Shown piece by piece: positions 45,601 through 56,988 of a DNA stretch of 64,000 nucleotides. Made by a program: the position numbers and the translations under genes. The stretch is from Macrothele yani (lineage: Eukaryota > Arthropoda > Arachnida > Araneae > Macrothelidae): NCBI GenBank assembly GCA_039090855.1, contig CM077002.1, forward strand, positions 87,238,194-87,302,193, written 5' to 3'. The stretch's first letter is position 1; each line of letters opens with the position of its first letter. Below the pieces are notes generated by a model. The model had not been told where the DNA came from. It searched no databases and saw nothing but the letters and a program-made list of their open reading frames with translations.

Positions 45601-45795
45601 ACCATAGTGTATTATTACCTACTGAAACCAAAAATGCAAAACCTCCAATCAGAGTGACTACACCTAGCATTTGTACAGAGATAAAAACTCAAAGAAAATT
45701 TACCAGTAAGAATTATAGTATCTAAGTCAATTTCTACATTAATAAATTTAGAAAAGAATTGTTTTACCTTTCTATCACCCATCTTTATGAACAAA
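45405..45795. repeat. Inverted duplication of the PLE 5' region
   Basis: 45405-45584 and 45615-45795 are inverted copies (ACCTTTCTRTCACCCATYTT, GTCAATTTCT, TTTACCTACTGAAA and neighbours), separated by 30 bp. PLEs often carry inverted terminal repeats of this kind. Confidence 0.8.
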
Positions 45796-46007
45796 CGAAA
45801 CGAAGGATCATCATTCGCATATTTCAAGCTTCGCAATGCAAAAACAATTTCTCAAATCGGACTAATACTTGCAGAGATATGGTGTATACAGACGGACAAA
45901 CCTATAACATAAGCACGATCTTTTTTACAAAAGATGTGCTAAAAAAGTTATCTTTGTACATTTGAATTAATTGCCGGCTTTTTTTTTATTGCTGGCTGAA
46001 ATTTGCG

Positions 46008-46158
46008 ATTTCCATTGCATACTCGACATTTTACATTGTCCGTAGCGAACCGACATTTTCTATAGCATACTCGATATTTTCCGTCGTCTGTAGCTGACCG
46101 ACGATTTCCATAGCATACTCAATATTTTCCATCATCCGTAGCGGACCAACGATTTCCA
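46008..46158. repeat. 48-bp minisatellite, 3 copies
   Basis: GATTTCCATTGCATACTCGA-like units with CGTAGCGRACCRAC tails. GCATACTC lies at 46017, 46065 and 46113. Confidence 0.85.
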
Positions 46159-46399
46159 CAGTAACTACATAAAACCCTTAGTACTTGGAATCGCTGAATC
46201 TTTCTTCCCAACGCATGGCCTTACTCAGCTTCAAGCGGAACTCGGTGCGTATGGAGAATGTAGTGTGCCAAAGTACCGACGATGAGGACGGGGCACGGCG
46301 GTTCTGGCACACAATCTGCCTTTTGTAGCAAGATAGCGTAAGATTTTTGTTTTGGCGCACTCTAGCACAGAATTCCCATCCCCGGTAACTGCATACACA

Positions 46400-46556
46400 T
46401 TTCGTAACAAATTATCAGTTTAATTTTCCCTGACTTTTCCAGGTTTTTGCAAAAAAAAATTATTTCTCCCTAAGTTTTCCCTGATTTTTAGCTTTATTTT
46501 CGGATTCCTTGATTTTTCCTGGTTTTCTAGTCAGCTGGCAACACTGATTCACAGTA
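46400..46556. mobile_element. Possible DNA transposon end
   Basis: Repeated TTTTCCCTGA/CCTGGTTTT phrases end in CAGCTGGCAACACTG (about 46534-46548), whose complement CAGTGTTGCCAGC has the look of a hAT-type terminus. No partner end was found. Confidence 0.35.
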
Positions 46557-47250
46557 TCCAAGCATCACAACTTGAGTTAAATTACTATATTACATAAAAT
46601 GTTATGAAAGCCTAAAGTGTCACAAGTTAATCAGTACCAACAGTCACTGATAAATTAAAAAATATCCAGGGAACAGATTAGATTCTCCATAACTTTGATC
46701 AAACCAAACAGCAGAAATATAGGATGATAGTTTGAGGGATATAATTTCTCTAGTTTCTAGAAGCAGTTCTACAAAATTTTCTGACGTCTTTAAAATATTC
46801 TATAAACAACTGAAACATATGACATGTGTTACTTCAGGTACACAATATTTCAAACCAACATCAAATATGTCATTTGGACCACAGGCTTTATTAGACTCAA
46901 AAATCTGGAGTAATCTATGTATATATTTCACTATTTTGAAACACAACTAAAACATGGTGCAAGGGTGGGTAGGAGGATTAATGAATAACTTTCAGTGCGA
47001 CACACTAATAAAAGCTGCCCATTCCCTTACATTTGTAGACGATGATCAATTTCTGTTTATATACTGATACCCACTGTTGCTCACCTTACAGCAGCTTCCT
47101 ACTCAGGAGATATAACAGATCCATTTGAACAGATAGGAATCAGTACAGCAGAAGAGGGAAAAATTGACACCAACAGTTTGGATTTAAACTGAAAAATACA
47201 TAACTGGGGGTAGCAAGTAGCCCTCAAACAGCTAATCTGAATTATTTAGA
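46557..47250. other. No recognisable feature
   Basis: AT-rich sequence between a possible transposon end and a palindromic element. It is presumably intronic to, or downstream within, the SPATA20 gene. No exon with flanking splice sites was recognised. Confidence 0.45.
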
Positions 47251-47730
47251 ATTATGGGAATTTTACTAGGAATTTCTTTATTTAAATTGTAAATTTTCGG
47301 AGAAAACTCTTCTTCCTCTTCAGGCTGTCTTTTGTTGTCACTATCGTGATTACGGTTAACCTTGAAGGTTACGGTTATTTTTCAACAAATCCTGCCCGAT
47401 ATTAGGCAGGGAAAATCCTTTGCAGTCATTGATGATGTAATTTTGATTTTTCTTAATCTCTATTCTTTCTTTCAGCTTTCTTTTTTGGAAAGCAGAAAGA
47501 AGGAATAGAGATTGAGAAAAATCAAAATTCCATCATCAATGACTGCGATGGATTTTTCCTGCCTAATATCTGGCAGGATTTGTTAAAAAATAACCATAAC
47601 CTTCAAGGTTAACCATAACCACGATAGTGACAGAACTAAGTGACAACAAAAGACAGCCTGAAGAAGGAGAAGAGTTTTCTCCGAAAATTCACAATTTAAA
47701 TAAAAAATTTTGTAGTAAAATTCCCATAAT
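47251..47730. mobile_element. Foldback MITE, 480 bp
   Basis: Near-perfect palindrome with arms 47251-~47480 and ~47500-47730. The ends are ATTATGGGAATTTTACTA and its complement. Each arm, read outward, contains GCCTGAAGAAGGAGAAGAG.TTTTCTCCGAAAATT-type sequence. This resembles a hammerhead core with CTGAAGA in place of CTGATGA. Confidence 0.88.
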
Positions 47731-48080
47731 AGTTGTTTTTGATTAGTAATTGAATTAAGAAACTAGGAAGCCACTTCTCAACATGAGCTTTGTTCAAAGA
47801 ATTATAAAAGTTTATAAAGATTAAGTCCAGAAATTACCCCTCCCCTCCTCCTTATCTGAGGAGGATTTCTGCTTCAAAAAACATGAAAACCTATTAAAGC
47901 ATACACCCTAGATACATCTTAAACTTCACTTAACACACAAATATTCTGATGTACAAAAACACAGTTATTTTTTCTATTTATGCATATTGAAATATTTACT
48001 TTTAAAAAAATGCATCAATGTGGCAGTGCAGCAATACAGTAAGTCAGTGAGCACATAGGACAAATACTCAAGCTTCTTAC

Positions 48081-48235
48081 TTGCACAAAAGTCATGTATA
48101 TCTTGTCAACATCTGGCCTTTCTTCTCTATCCACTTTTATATTGATAAAATTTTCATTCATCACTTTTGCAACATCTTCATTCTCAAATGATTCTCTTTC
48201 CATGACATGACACCAATGGCAGGTGGAATAGCCAA
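48081..48235 (-). CDS. SPATA20: SPATA20, one internal exon (thioredoxin-like domain)
   Basis: The 155-bp exon has an acceptor TTTTCAG ending at 48236 and a donor GTAAGA starting at 48080. It encodes 51 complete codons after two bases of a split codon: [20 protein letters not shown], then [20 protein letters not shown] and [11 protein letters not shown]. This is the highly conserved core of spermatogenesis-associated protein 20 (bacterial YyaL/DUF255 family), with the CHWCH thioredoxin-like site. SPATA20 proteins combine this fold with a (alpha/alpha)6 barrel; their biochemical role is poorly known. The neighbouring exons (encoding NPVDWYPW upstream and SGGGWPM downstream) were not found in the window, so the flanking introns are long and transposon-filled. 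The frame is intact, so the gene is probably functional. Confidence 0.94.
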
Positions 48236-48539
48236 CTGAAAATTTATTACAAATATTTACTAATTTCATTTTACACTTAATCATTACTTTTATTTAAACA
48301 GAATACATGAAGCTTTACATTTTTGCATTGTAACTTACAGTTTGCAAAGTGGACTGAAATCACCTTGAACAAATATATTTGTTGTCTAAGAAATGGGCCA
48401 AACATGGCTGGAAAGAGTGAACCAGTGGATCAGAAAGTGTTGCTTTCCCCTTAGCTTTGTTATCTGAAGTGGAAATTTTGGGGATAATTGCCACTAATCC
48501 TTGTTAATTGATTACCTGCTAAAAGAGATATCACAATAG

Positions 48540-49864
48540 CAGTGGCGGCTCGTGGCAACTGAAACAGGTGGGGCCAGTAGCCGAAGTCAAACAATGAAAT
48601 AAAAAAATCTGTCATTATTAGGCCAACTATTCAGACCCCTGCCCCCAAGATTCCTTTACTCTGCCTCTGTTTACCCCCTTTACTCACAATAATGCCCAAA
48701 TCAGGAAGGAATGTGTCAACTATTGTATTGCACACGAAAAAAAATTCCTCAGAATAGAATGCATAACTATTAATAGAAAAATGTTAAAACTCCTTAAATA
48801 AATGTTTTACTTTAAAACATATGAGCATTAATTTATGTTAGTTGCGCTTTGTGTTTCTTCAGATTTCTCAACTGAGGAATAATCACAGGATTCACAGGAT
48901 AAAAAAATGTAGTGAAAAAATAATAACTCCAAATATATGCAGGAAGGGAATGTTTCATGAATTTCGTCCTAAATAGAATGAGTACCATACTACCATTTGC
49001 ATTATTTGAAAGGTTTAACCTTTTTTTTTTAAAGAACTTGTGAAACCTAAAAACATATATGTACTCATGTGCAAATTAGACTTACAGGTTTTCTCATTTA
49101 TTTATTTATTTTTAACATAGAAAATCATCTTAATTAAAATTGAGATTAGTTCTGCAAAGCGCTTTGTAAACTTCAAACTCTTGGAAACTCAAATTCTTGG
49201 GCTGATAAGCATCAAGTTTTTTTAAGTGAAGCTTTTCTTCCAGATTTAAAGCAAAGAACGGAGATTTTAACAAAATATCCACTCTATTAATTGTACTCGA
49301 CAAGCAAAAGCAAAAAAGTCACGACACAAAGGAACAACACATCACCGAGAGAGACACACAGAAAAAACAACTAACTTACCTTTCCTACGACATTTGAAAC
49401 CCTTCTGCCACCCTTGAGCTTGGTCGGGGTAAGCTTTTCTGTCAACCCACGTCGTTAAGGAAATGGATACTCTCACGGCCAATCAAATTAGCGCGGCGCC
49501 ATGTAGATCTGGACCAACAGCTTTTTGCACACGTGGTTAAGGCAGTGTTGTATGTAGGTCATCATACTGAATGAGATGGGGAGGAAATCGTCTCCTATTT
49601 GCTTGCGTAATGATGTTACTTGGGCCTGATGGAGCTGGCCCCAATAACCCCACATTCTGAACGTGATCTCTTTCCTCGGGGAATAGTTTTTCGTTTTTGA
49701 AGAAAACTTTTTCCTTAGGTAATGGTTTTTGAAGGGAAAGGTTTATCACCATATAGTTAAGAGAGAGAACAAGAATCACGGCAAAAAAAAAAAAATTATT
49801 TCTAGAAATAGAAACTTTTAGGTGGGGCCCGGCCCCTCTGGCCTCTAATGAGGAGCCGCCCTTG
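48540..49864. mobile_element. Nonautonomous hAT element
   Basis: Ends CAGTGGCGGCTCGTG and, complemented, CAAGGGCGGCTCCTC, with an 8-bp duplication CACAAYAG (48532-48539 and 49865-49872, one mismatch). No transposase motif was seen. A 110-codon open frame at 49537-49869 (minus) has no recognised domain. It is inserted within an older inverted repeat (TTGATTACCTGCTAAAAG at 48509 and its complement at ~49917-49934). Confidence 0.85.
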
Positions 49865-49934
49865 CACAACAGTGTAGAAGCTAACCTTACTTGGGTTTTG
49901 TGCCACTTTTACAGCCCTTTTAGCAGGTAATCAG

Positions 49935-50675
49935 TTAAGATATCCACAACACTTGTTTCTACCTAGTGGCAAGATGTCCTTGCCACCAGCATTTCCCCAT
50001 TATACCTAGGATCATGGGGTAGAGGATAGAGGACTACAAGAAAGCTCTCATCACTAGCAACAGGTTTATGGTCAGTATTGCTAAGATGAGAGGGGGAAAG
50101 GAATTGTTTTGTCACAGATTTTATAAAATCTGGCAGCAATATGAATTTCTGTTTGGAAGTGCAAAAAATTTGGGGCACCATTTGGTTAAGGTACATCAGT
50201 GGATTAAATGGTTAAGTGCAGCTAAAAATATGGCCATATGCATTTCAAAGGGCAATCTTAATATGCCCTTTATAAGATTTTTAAACCATTTTGGCTAAAA
50301 TATCTACAACCTGCAGAAATTGCATTCCTTTAAAAATTAATCTTGAAATAATATGAGTCAAATAAAACAAAAAAACAGTGATGAGCTAAGGTTGCAAATG
50401 ATATTGAAAAGTGAAAAAGAGAGGAACAAAATAACTAGAGCTTTTCTACAGAAAATAATGAAAAGAAAGAAAGAAAAAAAACCACTACCCTTTACAAGCA
50501 ACTGATGAAAGACAACTAAATTTTACAGCTAGATCAGTGGTCATCCCAAAATAGCTGATAAAAAGCATAGGCAGATTCTGAATTACTTATAAAATTCTGA
50601 GAGTAATTTTAGTCACTAACAGAGACTTAGTAATTATCCAATAAACAGATAGATATATAAATGTGGTAAAACTAG
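49935..50675. other. No recognisable feature
   Basis: AT-rich spacer with a short GAAA-rich tract (50460-50485). No gene seen. Confidence 0.45.
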
Positions 50676-50872
50676 CTGGCTGCACCAGGGGTCAAGTGGT
50701 TTCTGACTAATTGTCAGAACTGGGCTAGGGTTCAAGTCCCAGATGAGGCAGGGGTGATGTGCTTACCTAACAGCACTGCTCTTCTTTCATTCCAAAAACC
50801 AGTGGCACTGAATTAGGGATGGGTAACTGCTTATACAGAGTTGTTCATTAAACCCAGAAGCAAAATAAATAC
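50676..50872 (+). mobile_element. tRNA-headed SINE, copy 4 (diverged)
   Basis: Head GGGGTCAAGTGGTTTCTGAC, a B box-like GGGTTCAAGTCCC, then AACAGCACTGCTC and GAATTAGGGATGGGTAACTG. Clearly the same family but an older copy. Confidence 0.8.
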
Positions 50873-51718
50873 CATATTTTTTTGAGATAAAAGATGCACC
50901 CTTAGTTTTGAAAAAAAATTAAGAAAAAAATAATAAATTGGAATTTTAAATTTTTTTATTAAGGAACAAAGTAAATTTTAAGTGTAGAACCAGGAGCTTA
51001 TGAATCACTGAATCCTTGAGATCAATTCCTTTTCCTCTCTCATATCACTGATGAAAACAACATTGAGAAATGCCACTCAGTCTATATATAAGCCAATGGC
51101 GTACATGCACTAAGGATTTACCCTGATAACAACACCTACATACAGCCAATGGCCTTTGTTATTGATTTGAATAACCATCCTCACTGTATCGCTGATATAT
51201 CAAAGTAAGACAACAGCCTTGGCTGAAGTCTGTTGGCCTTCTGTGGCGTACAAATTGTTTCTGAGAACAGGTTTTTTTGTTGTTGTTTTTTTAAATCTAA
51301 GGCCAAGAACCGTTTAAAATAAAAAATATCATAAAAGAAGCAAACAGGCTAGCTTTAACACATTGCTAGTGAACAGTAAAGAAGCAAGACTGTCAGATAT
51401 GGTGGCAACTTCTGTTGTAAACTGTAAATAAAAGTACAACCCCCCTCCTCCAAGTTAAAGCTCAAGCAAAATTTGCAAGTTTCATGAATTATGTTTTTCA
51501 TATATTTACTTTTATAAAATTATCATATTTTTCAGAATATAAGACACGGTTTTCTGTGTCTTATATAACAAAGGTCATTATTATCGCCATGAATGTGTAT
51601 GCTGCTATAAAGACTTAAATGAGTTAAAAATGTTATTGCTCTATCTTAGGTAGGGTAATTGATATTATTGTGCACTTTTTCTACAGTGTCATCGTAACGT
51701 AAATGCTTGTCTATACTA
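50873..51718. other. Possible pogo-type MITE remnants
   Basis: ACCATATTTTTTTGAGATAA..GATGCACC (50870) and ATCATATTTTTCAGAATATA..GACACGG (51526) resemble ends of pogo-derived MITEs. Their complementary ends were not found. No coding sequence. Confidence 0.35.
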
Positions 51719-51720
51719 TA

Positions 51721-53049
51721 CAGGGTGTCCAAGAATTATTGGACACATTACAAAATTATATAAAACAAAACATTAAACAGATAGAAAGAAACTGACTGTA
51801 CTAACTTACAATGTAACTACACAAGTTAATAAATTTCGATGTGAAATCCCTTGGTTGCCCGTAGTACGTCCAAGCGATACTCAATTTCATGCCGTTATTG
51901 GCAAGCATCTGAGGAGTCATGGAATTAGTAGCAGCTGTGATGCGCTGCTTCAGTTTTTGAAAATCAGTACAAGGCGTTTGATAGACATGATCCTTCACAT
52001 AACCCCACATGAAATAATCCAATGGAGTTAGATCTGGAGAGCGAGGAGGCCACGGAAGGGGACTACCACGCACAATCCATTTGTTGGGGAAATGCTCATT
52101 TAGGTACTTATGTACACATGTTGACCAATGCGGAGGCACGCCGTCTTGTTAGAAAATGACGTCATATCTTTTGATCTGGTGTATAGCAAAATTTTCTAGC
52201 ATATCCAAGTAAATGTCACCATTTATGGTTTTTTCACAGAAGAAAGGGCCAATCACTTCTCTTTTTGATAGGGTGCACCACACATTAACTTTTGGAGAAT
52301 CATGTTCCAGTTCAATAGCAGCATGAGGCGGTTCACTGCCCCACATCCTACAGTTGTGACGATTCACAATACCTGATACATGAAATGTGGATTCATCACT
52401 AAAGATTACAGTACTGAGAAAATTTCGTCGTTTTCCACTCGATTCAGCATATCCACAGCGAAATCATATCGAAGTGTGTGATTATTTACATGCATTTTTT
52501 GCACTATTTTAAAATTATAAGCATGAAACTTTAATTTCTAGTGCAAGATATCGTGAACTGTCGATTTCGGAATGCACATTTCTCTACTTGCTTTATGAAC
52601 GGATTTCCTGGGGCTTCGTTGGAAACTTTCATTAACTTCGTCAACCGTCTCACCGCAGACGCTAGGTCTACTGGCTCCTCCACGATGTTCCACATTGCCA
52701 CTTTCTTTAAACTGTTTCATCCACCGCTTAAATGAATTCATTGATGGAGGATTACCACCATAATCTATACGGTACCATCTTTTAACTTTAATGAGATACT
52801 TTAATTCTGCAAGCCATAACACACAGACACATCGCCTTCTGCTGTACGGATGACATGACTACTGATTGCGCATTTCTCATACATTCCTCATCAGGCCACA
52901 CCTAGCACCATCTATCGGATTCTGGGAATAACAATTCCGCAAAACAAAAATATAGAAACCGTGTTAGTAATACATGACATAGAAAAACACAATGCTCAGT
53001 TTTTTTGTACATCATTTTATAAAGTGTCCAATAATACTCAGACACCCTG
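51721..53049 (-). mobile_element. Mariner-like element, copy 2 (DD41D-like)
   Basis: Ends CAGGGTGTCCAAGAATTATT and, complemented, CAGGGTGTCTGAGTATTATT, with TA on both sides (51719-51720 and 53050-53051). Minus-strand transposase in pieces: FKRWMKQFKESGNVEHRGGA (52730-52670), NRHNCRMWGSEPPHAAIELE and DSPKVNVWC (52365-52285), then HWSTCVHKYLNEHFPNKW and RSPDLTPLDYFMWGYVKD (52135-51985). 41 residues separate the QDG Asp from the PLD Asp. Very similar to copy 1 at 15120; both have different frame lesions. Confidence 0.92.
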
Positions 53050-53691
53050 TACTTTTATGTTTATCTGTTGTTAACTATGCACATGCAGACGTGCCAACCT
53101 TTCAAAATCTAAAAATCAGGAGATTTTTTACAGCTCATAAAATCACATGAGCACTATTTTTTATCGACATTTTTCAGATGCAGGAGCAATTTTCTAGTAG
53201 TATTATTGGTACATAGCATTTTTAATGTTTAAAAAGTTATTCTAAATGCAGACTGTATGTTTATATGCAAAATAGAAAGCATAGTGAAAATAGTTGTCAA
53301 CCAGATACAATTAATAGCATTAATAATTAATATACGATATGTACTTAATTTTTGATACATTATTTAATCATAATTAATCTTTATCCTTATTTAGTGAATG
53401 TACAGTAGCCAATTTAGCTCTCTTTAACAAAGAACTACAAACATTTTGTTCAAAGCATTTTTCTTTCATTCTGGACTTAACTGTCAGCAGTTTTTCCAGT
53501 GTTGGAATAGAGAGAGAGAGAGACAGAGGTATCTGTCAAAACAAATGTGGAAGTGTCAATCTTTCTTCTTGGTTGGAGGTTTAACAACCACAGTGAGCAC
53601 CTCAGTGGGCTATCAGCAGTCGTCCATCCCTAATTTAGGGCCACTGGTCCAGGGAAGGGAGAGAGCCAGTGCCGTAAGACAAATACAACAT

Positions 53692-55358
53692 CATACTTGC
53701 CAACTTAGGAAAATGTGCATCAGTAAAACTTTTGTGCCATTTACCACAAAACAAAACAATTATATTAATAATATGCAGTAAAAATCTCTGCATATGCCAC
53801 AATAACTGAACTAATATTATCTGTGTTTAAAATAATAATTTAGAAAACCATAAAATAAAATCTTAATTTTGTTTAATGTTAGCCTTACAAGCCTGTGGTG
53901 TTTCAATACTAAACTAAAATTTTCATTTGCTGATATCTTTGTTTCCCTTCCCATTTCTTTATTATAGTCTTTTTTCAATGCCCTTAGAAGACAATTTTAT
54001 CCATCATGAATGCATGACAGCTTTTTTCACTATTTTAGGCAAAAGATGAACAGTGTAACTTCGAAAATATAAATACTTTTTAACACCATGCATCAATTTT
54101 TAAAAAATGTTCAGCTTCGTCACTTTCGTACACCCCCCCCCCCTCTTCGTTTAACTGAAATGCAAAACTTTTTTTTGGGGGGGGGTGATATTTAATAATA
54201 CAGGATACATGTTCTGATCATCATTGGGGGGGGGGGGAATGACAGTTACAGGGGATATCTTTGCTATGTCCGATTTCCGTTTTCGAACATTTTCCCTCCA
54301 TTTACAAGTTGAAATACAAATATTTATGAAATAAAATGATATTTAACAACAATACTAGGCAGAGGAAACATCACGTGAAAAATAAAATTATGATTACGGG
54401 AGAAATCTTCACTGCATCTAACTTCCGTTTCCAAAAGTTTTGAAAGATGAAACTTCCTCTTTCTGAAGTTTAGAAAGTTTCAGGCGGAAAACATCCTCCA
54501 CCACCACTAATTGCCTTAAAATTTCTATTCAGATCTTGTGGATAACCCAAATTATGACGGAAAAGCAGAAATTCCTCGAAGCCGTCGCATTCTCATGCCT
54601 AAAGATTACAGCGAAATTTTTTCGCCCTCGAATTTCCGTTTTCGGAAATTTTTCTTCCATTTTCAAACTGAAATACAAATATTTACGGAATAAAATTATA
54701 TATAACAACAATACTGGACAGAGGCAACATCACAGGAAAAAGAAATTACGATTATGGAAAAAATCTTTATTTCGTTTACTTTTGTCCTGAAAGACGAAAT
54801 ACCGTCCCGATGCGTATTTTTACGAATTGGTAAAATTCTTCGATGAGTAGTTTTACGCGCTGAGAAAAATTCTCGATGCATATTTTTACGCCCCATGAAA
54901 AGTTCCCGAGGCATACTTTTACACGGTGAGAAAAATTCCATATGCGTATTTTTATGCGTTGAGAAAAATTCCCAATGCGTATTTTTACGCGTTGATAAAA
55001 TTTCGATGTGTACTAGGCGCGTAATTAGATTACACATTTTGGAGAACTCTGGTCGGAACGTCACTTGAGCACTCCCGTGGAGAGAGAGAGAGCTACCTCA
55101 CGAAGCAACGAAGCGAAGCCATTGTTATATTGGATGGCTCCGCATGAAGCTGGCGAGTCAAAGATGACATCATCGCGTAACACTGCGCTCGTAAGGTCTG
55201 GTAGAAAATCTAAATGAATGGTTGCAGGGATTGAAATATTTCGATTGAGCAATCGAAATATTAAAAAATTTGTACAAAAAGACTTCTATCCGCAAATCAG
55301 TAAAATTAAGCAGAAATCCGTAAATTTTACGGATAATCTCTAAAAGTTAGCAAGTATG
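53692..55358. mobile_element. hAT-like nonautonomous element with 6-bp duplication (inner)
   Basis: Ends CATACTTGCCAACTT and, complemented, CATACTTGCTAACTT, with a perfect 6-bp duplication CAACAT (53686-53691 and 55359-55364). Its terminal motif is a variant of CAGACNTGCCAACTT. Inside are a diverged ~359-bp direct repeat (from 54274 and 54633), C and G runs (54130-54140, 54178-54187, 54225-54237) and a 33-bp minisatellite. Confidence 0.92.
54806..55018. repeat. 33-bp minisatellite, about 6 copies
   Basis: Units like ATGCGTATTTTTACGCGTTG plus AGAAAAATTCCCA. On the minus strand they translate as repeated STRKNTHWEFF-like 11-mers, which I take as incidental. Confidence 0.88.
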
Positions 55359-56322
55359 CAACATCCATGCCCCACTGCGATTCGAACTCGGACCCATCTC
55401 GGACAATTTGTCGAAAGCCAGCGCTCAGTTTCACAACTTTATTATGCAGCAAAGACAGTAACAGCTAATATGTAAAGAAGAAACAAATTGCCAAAGATAT
55501 GACATAAAATAAAACATTAAAAACCGCGAAAGTGGCGTAATGCAAAAGGAAAAATCTCCCGCAATAAGTAAGCGAAAGGAATGAGAAAAAAAATTCACAA
55601 ACTAAGTGTACACAAAATGCTACAATAGAAGATAAAACAAAGCTGAAATAACAGATTCGTAATTAGAGATGAACAAAGGAGCACATTAATATTCTACAAA
55701 ATGCGACGAAGAAGGAAAAAGAGACAAACATGGTGCAAAACAAGAAATGAAAATCTCCACAGTAAAGCAAACCTATGAAGAAAACATAAACAGAGCTCAT
55801 AGCTAAGAGCGGGGAGACGTGAAATGATAAGTAGGTCACAGCTGTGGTGCGAGTGTGTTTGTAACGAACATAAAATAGACCACTGCTCCATCGGGGGTTG
55901 CTTTCTTTTTGCAGATATGAGGAGAGGAAAAGTATGATACTGATGACTGTTGCCGTCTTGCATCAATGCAGAAAGAAAAAGATTTCACAAGCGGTTCGAA
56001 ATCTTTTTTTCCTGCGTCGATCCAAGGCGGTGGTTGATAGAATTTCGACCATCGTAATGGCTAATTATCGCCGAAAATTGGGAGAATTTGACATTTATCC
56101 AGAGGGCAGGAGGAATGGCTGAAAATCTGGAGTCTCCCGCCTAAATCCAGAGAGTTGGCATGTCTGCACATGTTTTCTATGAGCCTGGCTTGCTATCGTG
56201 CTAGGCATGTAATTGTGTCTTGTGTGCATACCTGTGCTTTCGTGAGTTAATAATGTTAAATACAGTTTAAGCATATACCTTGTATGTTGTGCATAGTGAC
56301 ATGAAATGGACATAGAAGGACT

Positions 56323-56980
56323 AGGGTAATTCTGCATGGGGGCACCCGGTGAGTGTTGCACCATAGTAACAGATTATTATTTTTTTTTAATTTTTACAAT
56401 AGACACACATGGTAGTGAAACCCCCAAATCTGAATTTGGAAAATATTTTGCCCAATAATGGCTGAGATACGGACATGTGAAAAATGGTCATTTTGACCAA
56501 ATGGTGGCCATCTTGGATTCTGCACCAATGTCAATAAATGTAATAACTCGACAACTAATAGTTCAAATTCAATAATTCTAAAACCAATTTGAAGGTATAT
56601 CGGGAGTGTATATGTCATATCAAAACAATAGAAATTTACAATTTAATATGTTTATTACATGAAAAGTGCAAAGATCACCTTCATATTAACAGTTAACTGT
56701 AATGGGTCATTAACAAAATGGCACATATTTTTTTCTGAAACTTGTTAGAAACACTAACTAATATGTGTGCTTGAAGTAGAAAAAAACGAGGATGGTAATA
56801 TTTCCTATTACAGATATAAATGGCATTTAAACATATACACATCTATCTAAAGTTTGACAAGCAATATTTAAATCATTTTCACAAACAGATTTTGAAAAAA
56901 CACATAACGAACAAAAACAAAATAGGGAACTATTAATATTTGTAAAAGCCAATGGATTTAATCTATCCTGAAGTTTTTGA
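56323..56980. repeat. Probable terminal region of transposon copy 2
   Basis: GGGTAATTCTGCATGGGG at about 56323 resembles the GGGTCATTCCG end of the 16938-21483 element. The AT-rich sequence up to the gene's 3' end at 56989 would be its inverted-repeat arm. The partner arm would lie beyond 64000. Confidence 0.4.
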
Positions 56981-56988
56981 ATAATATT

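Larger units (their letters stand above)
53569..55431 (-). mobile_element. tRNA-headed SINE, copy 5, split in two
   Basis: The body and tail are at 53569-53691 and the head, with the B box GGTTCGAATYCC complement (GATTCGAACTC), at 55359-55431. The insertion at 53692-55358 divides it. Confidence 0.88.
53086..56166. mobile_element. hAT-like nonautonomous element with 6-bp duplication (outer)
   Basis: Ends CAGACGTGCCAACCTTTC and, complemented, CAGACATGCCAACTCTC, with a perfect 6-bp duplication CACATG (53080-53085 and 56167-56172). Same terminal motif as the element at 35131-39455, which carries a hAT-like gene. No transposase of its own was recognised. It contains a SINE, which in turn holds a second element of the same terminal type. 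Confidence 0.9.

Noticed and set aside
49537..49869. 110-codon frame with a hydrophobic stretch in the nonautonomous hAT
   Set aside because: It reads through the transposon end and has no recognisable domain; probably chance.
54806..55018. Repeat protein (STRKNTHWEFF units)
   Set aside because: The open frame is a by-product of a 33-bp minisatellite in a nonautonomous transposon; no start, domain or neighbour supports a gene.
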